This document shows, piece by piece, positions 11,790 to 22,639 of a stretch of 64,000 nt of DNA. Numbering within the stretch: the first letter of the stretch is position 1; each line of letters opens with the position of its first letter. The notes below the pieces were generated by a model. That model was not told the DNA's origin. It was given only the letters and a program-made list of their open reading frames with translations, and did not search any database. A program made the translations under genes and the position numbers. Origin of the DNA: Rotaria sordida (lineage: Eukaryota; Rotifera; Eurotatoria; Philodinida; Philodinidae); the NCBI GenBank assembly GCA_905250125.1, contig CAJNOL010001022.1, positions 21,541 through 85,540 on the forward strand. The letters run 5' to 3'.

Positions 11790-12250
11790 TTTTGAATAAC
11801 TTTCGATAGGAACAAGTTAGAGATCTGCAGTTTTTAGCAATTGAAAGAGAAGACATGAAGCTGTCTTTTTCTCCGAAAATGTATAAGACAAAATTGTTTT
11901 AAAACCAATCATCTCCGAGAAACATTTGAAAAAATGCATGAAACTGGTCTGCCGTTCTGATGAAATTTTGAAAAAAAGTTAAAAGATTTAGGTGAAAATC
12001 AGCACAATTTTGTATTATTTGAGTAAGCTAGTACATGATTTCGTTGGTTCAGCGTTAGAATGTAAAATGATAACAATTCGCGTTGTGTCTTAAACTATAG
12101 ATCTGACGTCCCTCTATCCAAATCATGTGTCAAAATCAAAATTTTATCAGAATGGCAGACCATTTTCATGCATTTTTCCAAATGTTTTCCGGGGATGATT
12201 GGTTTTAAAAAGATTTTGTCTTATACATTTTCGGAGAAAAAGATACTCCT
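11790..12250. mobile_element. Foldback element family B, degenerate copy
   Basis: Two imperfect inverted arms, about 11863-11985 and 12122-12244, pair over about 120 bases; both arms contain TCTTTTTCTCCGAAAATG at the outer end and ACCAATCATC farther in. The central spacer contains AGTACATGATTTCGTTGG and CGTTAGAATGTAA. The same order of blocks occurs in the larger palindrome at 54611-55317, so the two are members of one family. Similarity to that copy extends leftward to about 11790. No coding capacity. Confidence 0.7.
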
Positions 12251-12720
12251 ATATTGAGAGAAAAGCATGAATCACTTCTCTTAAAATGGATGTCATTTAT
12301 TGAAATAAAGTAGTTGCATACAGAATCCTTCTCTTTTCACTCTTCCTTTTCTTTGATTGGTGCATTTTTACTTTATTTGCTTCTTCCTTTTCTTTGTTTT
12401 TTCCTGCCCTTAAAAAATTTACGAGCGTTCTATTTCACTTTTTTTTCTCTTCTCTCTCTGGTTTACTTGATTCTTCTTAAATTTCAACATTTTTTGTGAT
12501 TTTTTTTTTACTTTTTGCCCATTTGTCTTGGTGTTTACTCTTTCATATTCCCACGAGCAGATTCAATATTCGTTATAATGATATTAGTGGCGACTGTAAA
12601 ATTCATTACATTTATGTTGTGCTTAATGGTTAAATATCAGAATTTTTCCTTATACTATTATTATGAAGCACTTCTGAGTGTTACATTTACAAGCAAAATA
12701 AAAAAAAACCGACTGATGAT

Positions 12721-12879
12721 GATGTGGACGTAGTTCTATCTCAAATACAATCTTTACTAGATGAAACACCTCCTTTTTATTCATTATATTTTCGACCATG
12801 GTTGTGTTCAACCATATCAATATTCAAGAAAATGAATCCATTGATTCATCGCCTTAATTTCCAAGATCTAATAAGATAG
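12721..12879 (+). pseudogene. F-box family fragment
   Basis: A frame open to TAG 12877-12879 encodes VVLSQIQSLLDETPPFYSLY followed by FRPWLCSTISIFKKMNP and LIHRLNFQDL. This matches the pattern of the mid-region of bdelloid F-box/leucine-rich proteins (a QSLL-ETP-LYSL-F-W block followed by I-RL-L). The continuation that should follow is not found in any frame, so this is an isolated scrap. Confidence 0.45.
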
Positions 12880-14383
12880 GCTGACATTCTATTGAACCGA
12901 AACTGATCTAACTTCTCTTTTCGAGAAGATCTCGACGCATGACTATCAAATATGATTTTTCAAATCTTCAATCAATAATATCTCAATATCTTTCATTTCC
13001 TCGAAATCTTGTTCTATCATACATTAGAAATATTTCCGTCTGTCACAGAAACACAAATCAATGTAGGAACATGTTGTTGAACACGTCATTGTTGCTGTTG
13101 TATATCATGTCTCTGATAGTTTATTTAAAAACCTTTCACAAGCAACAACGCTTCCCTCTCTGTGTCGCCCAAAGATTATTACTGCACCAATCTATTTCAT
13201 GCTTCTCATTATAATTCTACAATGAATCGAACTGATTCTCCTACGATCCTTGACATGTCTATTCAATATATCATAGGTACTAATGAGATTGCTTCGATGT
13301 GAAATCGATGAACGCGGCAAAGATCTTCATATTAAGCGATGTCTGGAGAATCCGGTGTGATTCTTTAGAAATGATTGATATATCGGATTTTTAAAAGTAG
13401 TACTTCAATTCATTTGAAGTTGGCCAACTATAAAACATCCTATTGGAGGAGGAGGAGAACCATTCTGCATATCAGTTAATCACTAGCTCTATCTTATATT
13501 AAAAATACAAGAGAAGAAATACTCCTGTGACACACCATTCTCGGCAAATAAAGTTTTATTTCTGCTAGATAGTTTTCATTATTCGTTTATATTGAAAATA
13601 CCCATTGTCGTCCAAAATATTTCATATCCTGGAAACCAAAGAATTATCTTGTATCAGCTTGTTGGAGAAAACATAACTTAGTTTTGATCAGTGTTTGTTC
13701 TCTTAGGCCATTGCAATAGATTGCTTCATTTCATCATTCTTTTAATTTTCAAAAAAGCCTTCTGGCTTTTCATCTCGAGGTGGTCGTTCTCAAACTAATG
13801 AATTTGGCCTCGCTCTCAAACTAATGAATTTGGCCTCGCTCTCTTTTTATCACGCTACAATTCAATCAATTCATTAACTATATTTTGTTTTTTTTTTCTT
13901 CATTTGGATAAGTGTATATGGAAAATAGTAGAACGTCATTCAAGAAATAAGTTCCTCTTTGAACTATTTTTAGCTTTCAAAAAGCCATTTGATTTGAAAA
14001 AAGAGATACAGTATTGAGCAGAAATGCTGAGACGTACGAAAATGGGGATAAGTTCAGACTTTTTTTACTATGAAACTTTCAGAAGAAATGCAACGCAATA
14101 AACTGTAATCGTAAATATTAACTCGTTCTCGATTGATTGATATGAAGAAATTTCATTCAAAGATTGCAATTAGCATATTATTATTCAGCTCGACGAGCTC
14201 TCTCAACCATATGCAAAATAATGAGAAAATATTTCTGCGCATTTTTTTTTCATTATCGGAATGCTATTAAAAAAAGAGTTGCTATTGTTTAACTGTTCAT
14301 TCTGTGAGTTTCTAAAAGGAAAGATACAGCCAAAGAAAAAGGAACGGTGAGTCTAGTCCTAATCTTTTCTCGACAACACTATA
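12880..14383. other. No supportable gene; short direct repeat
   Basis: The frame at 12939-13214 is open but of unknown character and is not called. A 23-base unit containing AATGAATTTGGCCTCGCTC is tandemly duplicated at about 13797-13842. The rest is AT-rich and holds the upstream region of the three-module gene; no promoter element can be defined. Confidence 0.45.
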
Positions 14384-15701
14384 ATGTCCGGAGCTCGTGC
14401 ATTACGATCAATGCCTAATATCGTGCGTGAGAAATTGTTTACATTGAATCTTTTTGACGCGCAATCAACAGATTTGAAGATAGTTCGTCGTGAATTGCTA
14501 TCCACTCGTCTATATCTCTTCTTACTGGTCGTCTCCGTTTTCATTCTGACTTTGTACACGTCTCTCAGTGTACAAATAAAGAGTGAAACAGTGACACAAC
14601 CGACACAGGATGTATACGAAAGACTCCGCAAGAGCTATATGACCACTCTTCAATGTCCATGTGCACAAATTTCGGTACCCTATGGAATATTTGTCAATAT
14701 TGTCCCAGTACTTCATCAAGTCTGCTCCAGTGATTTTGTTTCTCATACATGGATTGATTTTACATTTGGAACGAATACAACGTTCATCTTGCCGATGGAC
14801 ATACGAACAAGCTTGAGCACAATATGGCAACTGATTTCTGCTCTATGCCAAAATGCGAGAAGTAGTCTCGTCGATGCAATCGACCAGTTTACCAATTCAA
14901 CATTGATCAATTCAATGCTCTTATCCGAAGAACTACTTAAAACGCAGAGTATAGCTGCTCTTGATTTAGCCCGTCGAACAGCGTCGAGTACTTTTGTACG
15001 ACCATTTACCACAATTCATCAAATTACACAAGCAAATGTTTACGTCACAGGCTTGTTAACAAACGGTGTTGTCCTTCGACCGGGAAGGGTTACCTTTGAA
15101 ACGGGGTATATATGGACAACGGATAACGACTATATCCTACGAGGAACAAGTACAAGATGTAAATGTCAAAGTACTGGATCATGTCCGGCGCCTGCTGGTC
15201 TCTATTTGTACTCTGTTCGAGACCAATACGGAGTCTTTAATCTCAATAATCTTATCGCCAATGAAACATTACCAGGCTTGATATTTGATTGTTTACCTGT
15301 AACAATGACGCTCGCTTCATCCTTGGAATGTTTCTATAATGAATCATGTCTGCAGATTCTTCTCTCTGCTTATCCAAAAACAATCAATGTTTCAATCCTA
15401 AATGATTCTCTACCAAGTCGCTTCATGCCAACAACAATAGTAGAACAACTAATCAATGAAGTTTTTATCGAAGAGATTCTCAATGAAACAAGTTACGCGT
15501 CATACTATCGTACATGTGCACCAGTCTATTGTAGTTATACATTCACACATCGATTCGATTGGATCTATGTTATCACAACTCTCTTAGCACTTGTCGGCGG
15601 GCTTAGCACAGCATTGCGTCTCACTACTCCATACGTAATCGATCTCGTCTTTTTGTTGAAGAAACGACGATCTGAACAAGTCGAATCTCAATCGAATGAG
15701 A
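14384..15701 (+). other. Module 1 exon of the six-span protein
   Basis: It begins at ATG 14384 and encodes residues 1-439 plus one base of codon 440. LNLFD is at 21-25, TM1 at about 43-64, CPC at 91-93, HQVCSSDF at 111-118, a CKCQSTGSCPAP Cys cluster near 262-273, LECFYNESC near 312-320 and TM2 at about 393-413 followed by a KKRR stop-transfer. If the donor at 15702 is not used, translation stops at 15710-15712 to give a 442-residue protein, a normal length for a one-module protein. Isoforms of both types are therefore possible. Confidence 0.7.
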
Positions 15702-18479
15702 GTAAGATTTGATTAAAGTGTCGATCTCTTGTCATGACTTATTTTTAATGTTTTTAGCTATTCCGATCGCCATTCATGTGCAAAATATCCTTCGGAAAGT
15801 GAAACAATCCATCATAGAACTCAACTTATTCGATGATCATTCACAAAATCTATTCGACATTCGTCGCGGTCGCATTGCAACTCGACTCTATGTGTTACTC
15901 TTAATCGGTACAATTAGTGTTCTGATTGTGTACACATCGATATCGGTACAAACAATAAATAAAACTATTCGATCACCATCACGAGAGCAATATGAAGCAT
16001 TGCAAGAGCGATATCCAGATACATTACAATGTCCATGTAGTGTAGTTTCAATGCCATACGGAGATTTGATTGAAGTAATGCCGGTATATCATCAATTGTG
16101 TAGCAGCGATTTTATCCAACAATGGTGGTATAGCAGTCTTGTTGGTTTTGACGGTGGCGACATGGATTCTCATTTTATCTACTCTGCTCCATCTTACTTT
16201 CGAGCATTGGCCATGTTTTGTGAGATAGCCAATCTCACGATTGTTGCCGTAACTCGTCGGTTTTCTTCGATGATGTTTATCAATGCTCAAGTTCTGACCG
16301 CGGAATTGTTCAATTCCCAAATCAATGTATTGATTGATACACTTCTCAATTCGACACTAGCCGAATTCGTCTTCACACTGTCGCTGACCAATTCAGTATT
16401 GCAAGCCAACCAATATGTCAATGCTTTGAAGACCAACACTATGCTCCAGCAAATGAATTTTTCTCAACAAGATCCACTGGCAGTACAGCCGTTGAGAGTT
16501 GTTGCACTCAGTACATCAAGTACAGATGAAAGTGGTAAAATCTGTTATTGTGTTCGAAATGCTGCATGCGCGCTACCCGACATTTTCGCGGAGTATGGTT
16601 TGATCATTGATGGCGTGCCTGGTGATGGCTGTTCCATTGTAGACACTGTACTCCAATCGACACTAGCATGCTGGTATGATCGTACCTGTTTGGATGAATT
16701 ACGAGAAATCTTTGATGCCAACCTCATTTCGATTCCGGAGAATGTCACCATGCTCGATCCGATGCGATCGATTCGATTTCTGCCAAACACCTCTGTACAG
16801 ATGATTGTGAATGAGATCATGGTTGAAAAATGGAATCGATCTGTTTTCTATGAAAATTTTTATCAGAATTGCCAACCTGCCTATTGTTCATTTACTTATC
16901 AAGAAAGAACCTATATCGTGTACATTATCACGACAGTGATTGGTCTTTTCGGTGGTCTCAATATCATGTTTCGATTGCTCACTCCTGCTCTGGTCAAGAT
17001 CTTTTTCCAATGTATTAAAAAGACTGATTCGAACAATACATCGCCAGCATCCGACAAACAAGAAACACCGAAAAGTAAGTCAAGCATTTTTTTCACTGGA
17101 AAAGATATTTCACATCTCTTTTCTTAATAACGAGAGTTACTGGAATATAAAAAGTTCGAAGAGAGCTATTCAGACAATCTATTTTAGACCATCGTCGAGT
17201 CTATCTCGGTCAACATCACATATGGACTGATCTGCGAAACAAACTCAGCAACTTCAATTTGTTCAATAGTCGATCAAGTCAAATTGAAATCATTCGCCGC
17301 GAACTCCTCTCAACACGACTCTACTTGTTACTTCTGTTCATCAGTATTTTCATCATCATTATCTACACGGTTTTATCAGTCGAAATAACGATTCAAACGA
17401 TCTCCAAGCCTTCTCAAGCTCAATACGAGAAGTTCACAGACTTGCATTACAATTCACTTCAGTGTCCTTGTGAGCATATTTCTGTGAAACACAAACAATT
17501 TCTTACAGTAAACACTAGTTTTCATCAAGTGTGTTCGAGCGACTTTGTGAAAGATGTCTGGCTTGATTATTTGTTCGGCGACGGATACTGGTATAACTAT
17601 GAAAGATCTGATCTTCGCGTACGTGGAACCGCCTATTTCGGACTTCTATCAACATTATGCACGATCTCCCAAACAACTATTCAGAATGCTATTGAACAGT
17701 TTCTGATAAAAGCATTTGTGAGTGCTGAAATCATGCCAGAGTTCGAGTTTCTTTCAAAGATGTCTGTCATCACTCAAGAGTTTGAAACGACTACTCCAGC
17801 TCGATTTTCTCGCAGCTTACGATTCATACGTGATATCACACATGGGAACACGTTCGTATCAAGCTATTTCTTAAACTGGTATTGGTGGGTTAAACCTGGC
17901 GAGAGTGCGATGACATTTCCCACACATCCCGTCACATTCGATAATGGCTGCTCATGTGGGACACAAAGCGATTGTACTGAATCTGGAGGAATTTATCGTT
18001 CTTTCTCCAATACGCTATATTTTGCAATGCCCGGATGGAATGTCGGTTGTTCAGCAGTCGAAACATTGCTACGCTCAACACTTGAATGTTTATATAATCA
18101 AACCTGTATTAACCTATTACTATACTATGCTACAACAGTTGATATAGCCCATCCTCTTACAATCAATGTATCGGCTATGGCATCGACAGTAACCAGTCGC
18201 TTTCGGATGAACACAATGATTGAGGATATTGTCGATGGTCTCTTTGTCGAAAAGTGGCAAATAGATATTTCTTATTCGGCATTTTACAATGCATGTGCCC
18301 CAACCTACTGCTCATACAAATTCGAGAAACACAACAACTTTCTATACATTGCGTCAAGATTATTAGGCTTGTATGGAGGACTCACCATCAGCCTACACTT
18401 CATTGTTCCGTACCTTATTAAACTAGCTTTGATAATTCGAAATCGCTTTTTCATGAACAAAGTTACTCCTTTTGCTTAA
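14384..18479 (+). CDS. Three-module six-span Cys-rich membrane protein
   Basis: Proposed exons are 14384-15701, 15758-17074 and 17188-18479, joined by phase-1 GT-AG introns of 56 and 113 nt, giving 1308 residues. Each exon encodes one homologous module of about 435 residues. A module has an N-terminal cytosolic stretch with (L/F)NLF(D/N) and an Arg-rich RRELLSTRLY-type anchor, TM1 (residues about 43-64 in module 1), a Cys-rich ectodomain with LQCPC and HQxCSSDF motifs and several N-glycosylation sequons, then YCSY/F and TM2 (about 393-413), and a basic tail. The in-out-in topology lets modules be concatenated with all ectodomains outside. I recognise no named family; the layout recalls trimeric two-span channels (P2X, DEG/ENaC) but no signature of either is seen. 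Alternative: three separate tandem genes, the first ending at TGA 15710-15712 and the second at TAA 17125-17127. Confidence 0.7.
15758..17074 (+). other. Module 2 exon of the six-span protein
   Basis: It encodes residues 441-878 with the same order of motifs: LNLFD, TM1 (LYVLLLIGTISVLIVYTSIS), LQCPC, HQLCSSDF, ICYC, LACWYDRTC, PAYCSF, TM2 with GLFGGLNIMFRLLTP, and a Lys/Ser-rich tail. An in-frame ATG at 15748-15750 would allow independent initiation, but it overlaps the pyrimidine-rich acceptor TTTTTAG, which suggests it is intronic. Without splicing at 17075 the frame continues to TAA 17125-17127. Confidence 0.7.
17188..18479 (+). other. Module 3 exon of the six-span protein
   Basis: It encodes residues 880-1308 with FNLFN, RRELLSTRLY, TM1, LQCPC, HQVCSSDF, CSCGTQSDC, LECLYNQTC, PTYCSY and TM2 with GLYGGL, ending at TAA 18477-18479. 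There is no in-frame ATG between the in-frame stop at 17148-17150 and TM1, so this module lacks an obvious start of its own. That is the best sequence argument that it is translated as a continuation of module 2. Confidence 0.7.
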
Positions 18480-18842
18480 TTAACGCTTACTAATCTGTGT
18501 GCATGTCATTTATAGATTCCGCAAAAATAAAACTTCTTGATTCTGATCGATACTTGAGCAAGTGTCACTTTAGGGACTAAAACGACCAATGTATTCTATA
18601 GAATCAAATATATATGGCTCTTCAAAATTTTGAATAATGTAAACAAGAGAAAATATACTCTAGGAACTGGTATGACTTCTCAAGAATAGCACAAACGTCG
18701 TCAATCATCATCTCTTTGGAACACCAGGTCACACTAAATAGATATGTTGTCATCTCTGTTTCTTCTTTGAGAAGAGAAACTGGAATCCATCGACATAAGC
18801 GGAGAGGTGAAGGGACATCCCAAAAGTTATCGGAAATTGTGG
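18480..18842. other. 3' flank of the module gene; nothing resolved
   Basis: AATAAA-type sequence at 18526-18531 (AAAATAAAACTT) could serve as the polyadenylation signal of the module gene, 50 bases after its stop. A minus-strand open frame at 18622-18846 has no recognisable content and does not continue the receptor relic to its right. Confidence 0.4.
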
Positions 18843-19495
18843 TCATTTCTTATACTTCCGCATTGAATATAACTGATGTCCTGTGAAGAACTCAGTAGTG
18901 ATCACTAGTTCTCGTATAGAAGATAATGGCAAAATGACCAGAATCATTGGGCTGATGGTGAATTGTTTGCATTCATTGAATTGTTCATATAAATGTTGCT
19001 CATAACTTGGTCTAGTTTGAATTTCTGCTTGTTGTTGATTAGCTGTGAATATGATGAATAGAGCTGACAAGAGATTGGCAGAGACCGAAACGACAGAATG
19101 AAGGGATAGGATAGCGGTATTGTAATTTTGAAGAGGCTGCGAATAATAAGCCACACACCAGGTGCATTGTTCTTCGTTTTCATCGAACAAATAATGATAC
19201 AGAAATTCATGGATCATAGTAATCATGATGAAAAAAAGTAAGAACTAAATAATCGATCTGGCAAACACGTTTATTCATCCTCTTGTCAAAATTGACTCCT
19301 TCGAACACAATGATCGCGCGTTCAATGGTAACACAAGCATTGAGCTAGTTGTCCATCTATAGTGGAAACAAGAAACCAGAATCTCACTGTGAAAATGCTC
19401 ACTGTAAGGAGAGAACAGATTGACAGTACAAGAAGATACAGCCCACAGCCCACTTTTCGTGAATCTTCCCTATTAGAGCTCTTCGGAACAATGAA
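18843..19495 (-). pseudogene. Decayed rhodopsin-like receptor (7TM) gene
   Basis: Read leftward on the minus strand, three consecutive segments in different frames reproduce the order of the expanded bdelloid GPCR-like family. A TM segment GCGLYLLVLSICSLLTVSIF comes first, then NACVTIERAIIVFEG with KRMNKRVCQI (the E-R-A motif at the end of TM3 and the following loop), then QCTWCVAYYSQPLQNYNTAI, ANLLSALFIIFTANQQQAE, YEQHLYEQFNECKQFTISP and MILVILPLS. The TM2-TM3 stretch is missing between the first two blocks, at least two frameshifts separate the blocks, and the last TM is lost. It is therefore a relic, not a gene. Ligand unknown for the family. Confidence 0.65.
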
Positions 19496-19697
19496 AAATT
19501 GTTCCATAACGTCCCATATCCCACTTTTCATCAAGTCTCTCCTGTCTTGTTCTGTCCTATCCACCATTGAGTACGAGCGTGGGTGTGGATGAGACATAAT
19601 CCAGATCCATATCCACACCCTGCCATGAACATTCAATCGAATTCAATGAAACAACGTTTGTTAATAGTGATCATCCTTCTGGTATATCTGGACGTGT

Positions 19698-20040
19698 TTA
19701 TGAACTTTTAGCAATAATTGCATCAATTATTGTTAATGTTAGTAAGATTCCAACACAACTCTCTGCATATATCTGAAAATGATATGCAACATCTTCAGTA
19801 AACTCAGTATTTGTATATGTAAATGTACGTTGATCATTATTATATCCAATATAGTTGCCACACATTTCTTGAACCATCATGATTTTCAACAACATAACCA
19901 ATAAGTTTACTTTCATCATCATCTTTACATGATCCCCAACTAATAGTAATGGAATTTCTGGTAGTATTAATGGAAACGATAGATGTGTTCAGAATTTTTT
20001 TATAAAATATTTGACGAGTATGAAGTCCCAACCTACATGG
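19698..20040 (-). pseudogene. Solitary fibronectin type III domain remnant
   Basis: On the minus strand, SINTTRNSITISWGSCKDDD and SKLIGYVVENHDGSRNVWQ, then after a frameshift YNNDQRTFTYTNTEFTEDVA and YHFQIYAES, reproduce one FN3 domain: the strand-B ISW core, a GYVVE strand, a W, the T-F-T strand and the final Y-F-I-A-E strand. The GYVVE style is typical of titin/twitchin-like FN3 arrays. No neighbouring Ig or FN3 domains or kinase are visible, so this is an isolated, frameshifted fragment. Confidence 0.6.
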
Positions 20041-20605
20041 AGCCCTAATCAACAGATAAAATACTACGAGAGCTCATCAGTCCAGTGTCGATAAGAATTT
20101 CAGGGCGACTGCCGATCAGTCACTGGCAGACTGATCGTTACGGATAGATCAGCCGATCACCATTAAACTGGTCGTTATCATTAGACTGATTATTATCGGT
20201 GTGCCTTATTTATTTTCTTGCTCTTATTATCTTATAGAAGATGTTTAATGAAACTTTGTTGAAAGTTGACTACGTCAAACATCACTATTCATAGATGGAA
20301 TAGTAGGACAATTCGTTAATCAAGTGTAGGTATGGATTTCAGACCGAGCGATAATCATTAGATCAGAATCGATCGTGAAAAACTCAGTCTGGATCTATCT
20401 CTGGTGCTGATCTGTTAAAAAAATCATTGAACGGATAATTTAACCAATTCAATAAAATAGAAGTATGCTTTCTTTTATTTAGATTGTGTTTCTTTTAGTT
20501 TAGACCATTTTAACAATTAAATTCAATAAAAGTAATTATTTCAATGTTATTAACATATATTTGCATTTTTATTTAGTTTTTTGTAATTTTTATAAATAAA
20601 TATAC
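20041..20605. other. No gene; locally self-similar sequence
   Basis: Between 20086 and 20205 the words CTGATCG/CGATCAG and GACTGAT recur in both orientations, giving several short overlapping inverted repeats. They have no coding sense. The rest is AT-rich. Confidence 0.4.
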
Positions 20606-21836
20606 ACAAGTAACACTCATCGAAATTCGATTCGCTTGACCCTAGACTGAGGTAATGGTCTAGAACGGAAAATTTACTTTTATCCGTCTGTCTCTCTGTA
20701 ACACACTAACCTTATAGTAGCTATGATCCAATAACCACCGATAAAGCCTGAAGGACCACGAATATACTCTGAATGAGCAAAAACTGGCATAAAATGACCA
20801 CAAATATGGTACATGTGGTCATCTGTATGATCCATATGACAATAGACATGCCCCACACAATCCTATCTGTACTCTTTTGAACTTTGTGTGTCTTTATTCA
20901 AACCATATTTGTGTAACATCACTGGTTAATTATGTCATGTTTGTAATTGTTTAGAGTATCTTTTTGGTCATTCAGATCATATTTTGGTTGCTTGTGACTT
21001 AGATACCACTGTTGCCAACTAGACTCATCGTCACTTTCACCGAGTTTATGACCATTGATTATGATTTCTTCACTCGTACCATCTGTATGGTCAGTGACCA
21101 TAGAGATAGTATGAGTGATCAAAATATGATCTAAATGACCACAAAAATGACTCAAGTCAGCAAGACGATGGTCCCAATGACCATGTCTGCTGTCATTTGT
21201 AAGATCTTTGTGGTAACTTGTGCCATGTCTGTGGCTACTTGTACTACCTTTGTGCTTCTCTGTATCATGCATGTGGTCACTTTTACCATTTCTGTGGTCA
21301 TTTATACCATGTCTATGGTCATTTGTACTATCGGCATGGTCTCATGTACCACCCACATGGTCACTTGTACCATCTTTGTGGTCACTTGTACCATCAGTAT
21401 AGTCACTTGTACCATCCGTATGGTCATTTGTACCACGACTATGGTACTTTGTATCTCGAAAATGATCACTTGTATCATCAGTATGGTCACTTGTATCATC
21501 GGTATGGTCATTTATAGCATACAGATGGTCATTTGCACCATGGCTATGGTACTTTTTACCATGAAAATGGTCATTTGTACGACAACTATGGTACTTTTTA
21601 CCATGAAAATGGTCATTTGTACCACAACCATGGTATTTTGTATCATGAAAATGGTCATTTGTACCACGTGTTACAGACGGACAGACAGACGGACACAGGT
21701 GAATTTCGATTTCTAGACCCTATCCTTTCAGTCTAGGGAATATGGGAGTAAAGATAAAAGACTTTCATCAGAAAAACAAAATGGTAGAAGCCAAAAATAG
21801 AAGAAAATCAGATATGTAACGTTGTGGCTAACCTTG
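20606..21836. mobile_element. TIR repeat A with minisatellite core, copy 1 (1.23 kb)
   Basis: The segment shares near-identical ends and order with 31943-32895. Inside the shared ends are imperfect terminal inverted repeats of about 65-70 bases: 20640-20705 (beginning CCCTAGACTGA, ending TCTGTAACAC) against 21668-21738 (beginning GTGTTACAGA, ending TCAGTCTAGGG). Between them is a unique part (20706-21180) and a 21-bp minisatellite. Shared sequence extends beyond the TIRs on both sides (left ACAAGTAACACTCATCG, right to GGCTAACCTTG). No transposase is encoded. Repetitive open frames over the minisatellite are products of the 21-base periodicity. Confidence 0.8.
21187..21675. repeat. 21-bp minisatellite
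   Basis: About 23 tandem units approximate the pattern (C/T)TTGTACCATC..TATGGTCA (21 bases), with internal variants such as TTTTTACCATGAAAATGGTC alternating near the right end, suggesting a higher-order 42-base unit. The unit length is a multiple of three, so several frames are open on both strands and encode 7-residue periodic peptides (HxYGHLY-like on plus, HTDGTxD-like on minus). Confidence 0.85.
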
Positions 21837-22639
21837 GAATAAAAAGACAAAACAAAGAGAGGAGAAAAACTAAGAGAAAAATCAAGACAAGGATACTCAT
21901 GTTGCGAAAATCGCGATTATTTTGCTTAAGTTTTTCGTATATGTCGATGTATAAGTTTTTCTTTGACTCTTGGAAAGATGAGAGATTTGAATCGGACTCT
22001 CGCTTCATACTAATTATGAACGTACTGAAGCACCCTATAATAGTCACATCAACCGTTTTCATGCTTAATTTATGAGTTTGATTCCATGGTAGAGCCAGAG
22101 GATGCTTAGGGTCTCTTAGCGAGATTTTTGGAAAATGTGCTTTTTTCTTCGAAAATCTCATAAGAGTGGGAAGAGTTGAGCATTCCTTAGCCCATAATCT
22201 AGACTCCACCACTGGTTTAATTGTCCTGTATAGATGATGTCACAAAATTACTTATCAGTCGAAAGATAAAACCTGTAAAAATTGTCTTTTTGAAGGAGGA
22301 GGGATGAAATCCATATTTTTTACGATAGACGAAGCCAAAATTAATAGAAAAAACTAATCGAAAATTGCTATAAAAAGAGTAAACGATTTGAATCGACGGT
22401 TCTGCTAAAACAACCGGTATTGAGTACATATCGAAGACAGATATGATTTGATGTTATCATCATATATTTATTATATCAAATAACTCTTATCGAAATTTTA
22501 TTATTATCATATTAATGACAGAATCATGTAATAGAACTTTACTTTTACTATCAATTCATATAGATACAAAGTTTATGTAAGATTTTTATAAGAAATTACA
22601 GTATCTTCGTTACAACTTTCAGTATTCCCCAAATAATTT
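21837..22639. other. No supportable gene
   Basis: Open frames on both strands at 21808-22212 and 22217-22429 lack recognisable domains and overlap each other; neither is called. Confidence 0.4.

Noticed and set aside
14359-15012. Minus-strand frames opposite module 1
   Set aside because: Antisense shadows of the strongly conserved plus-strand module.
21135-21736. 193-codon frame rich in Met/Val/Thr/Cys, and others over the minisatellite
   Set aside because: Explained entirely by the 21-base repeat periodicity; copy 2 lacks the equivalent length.
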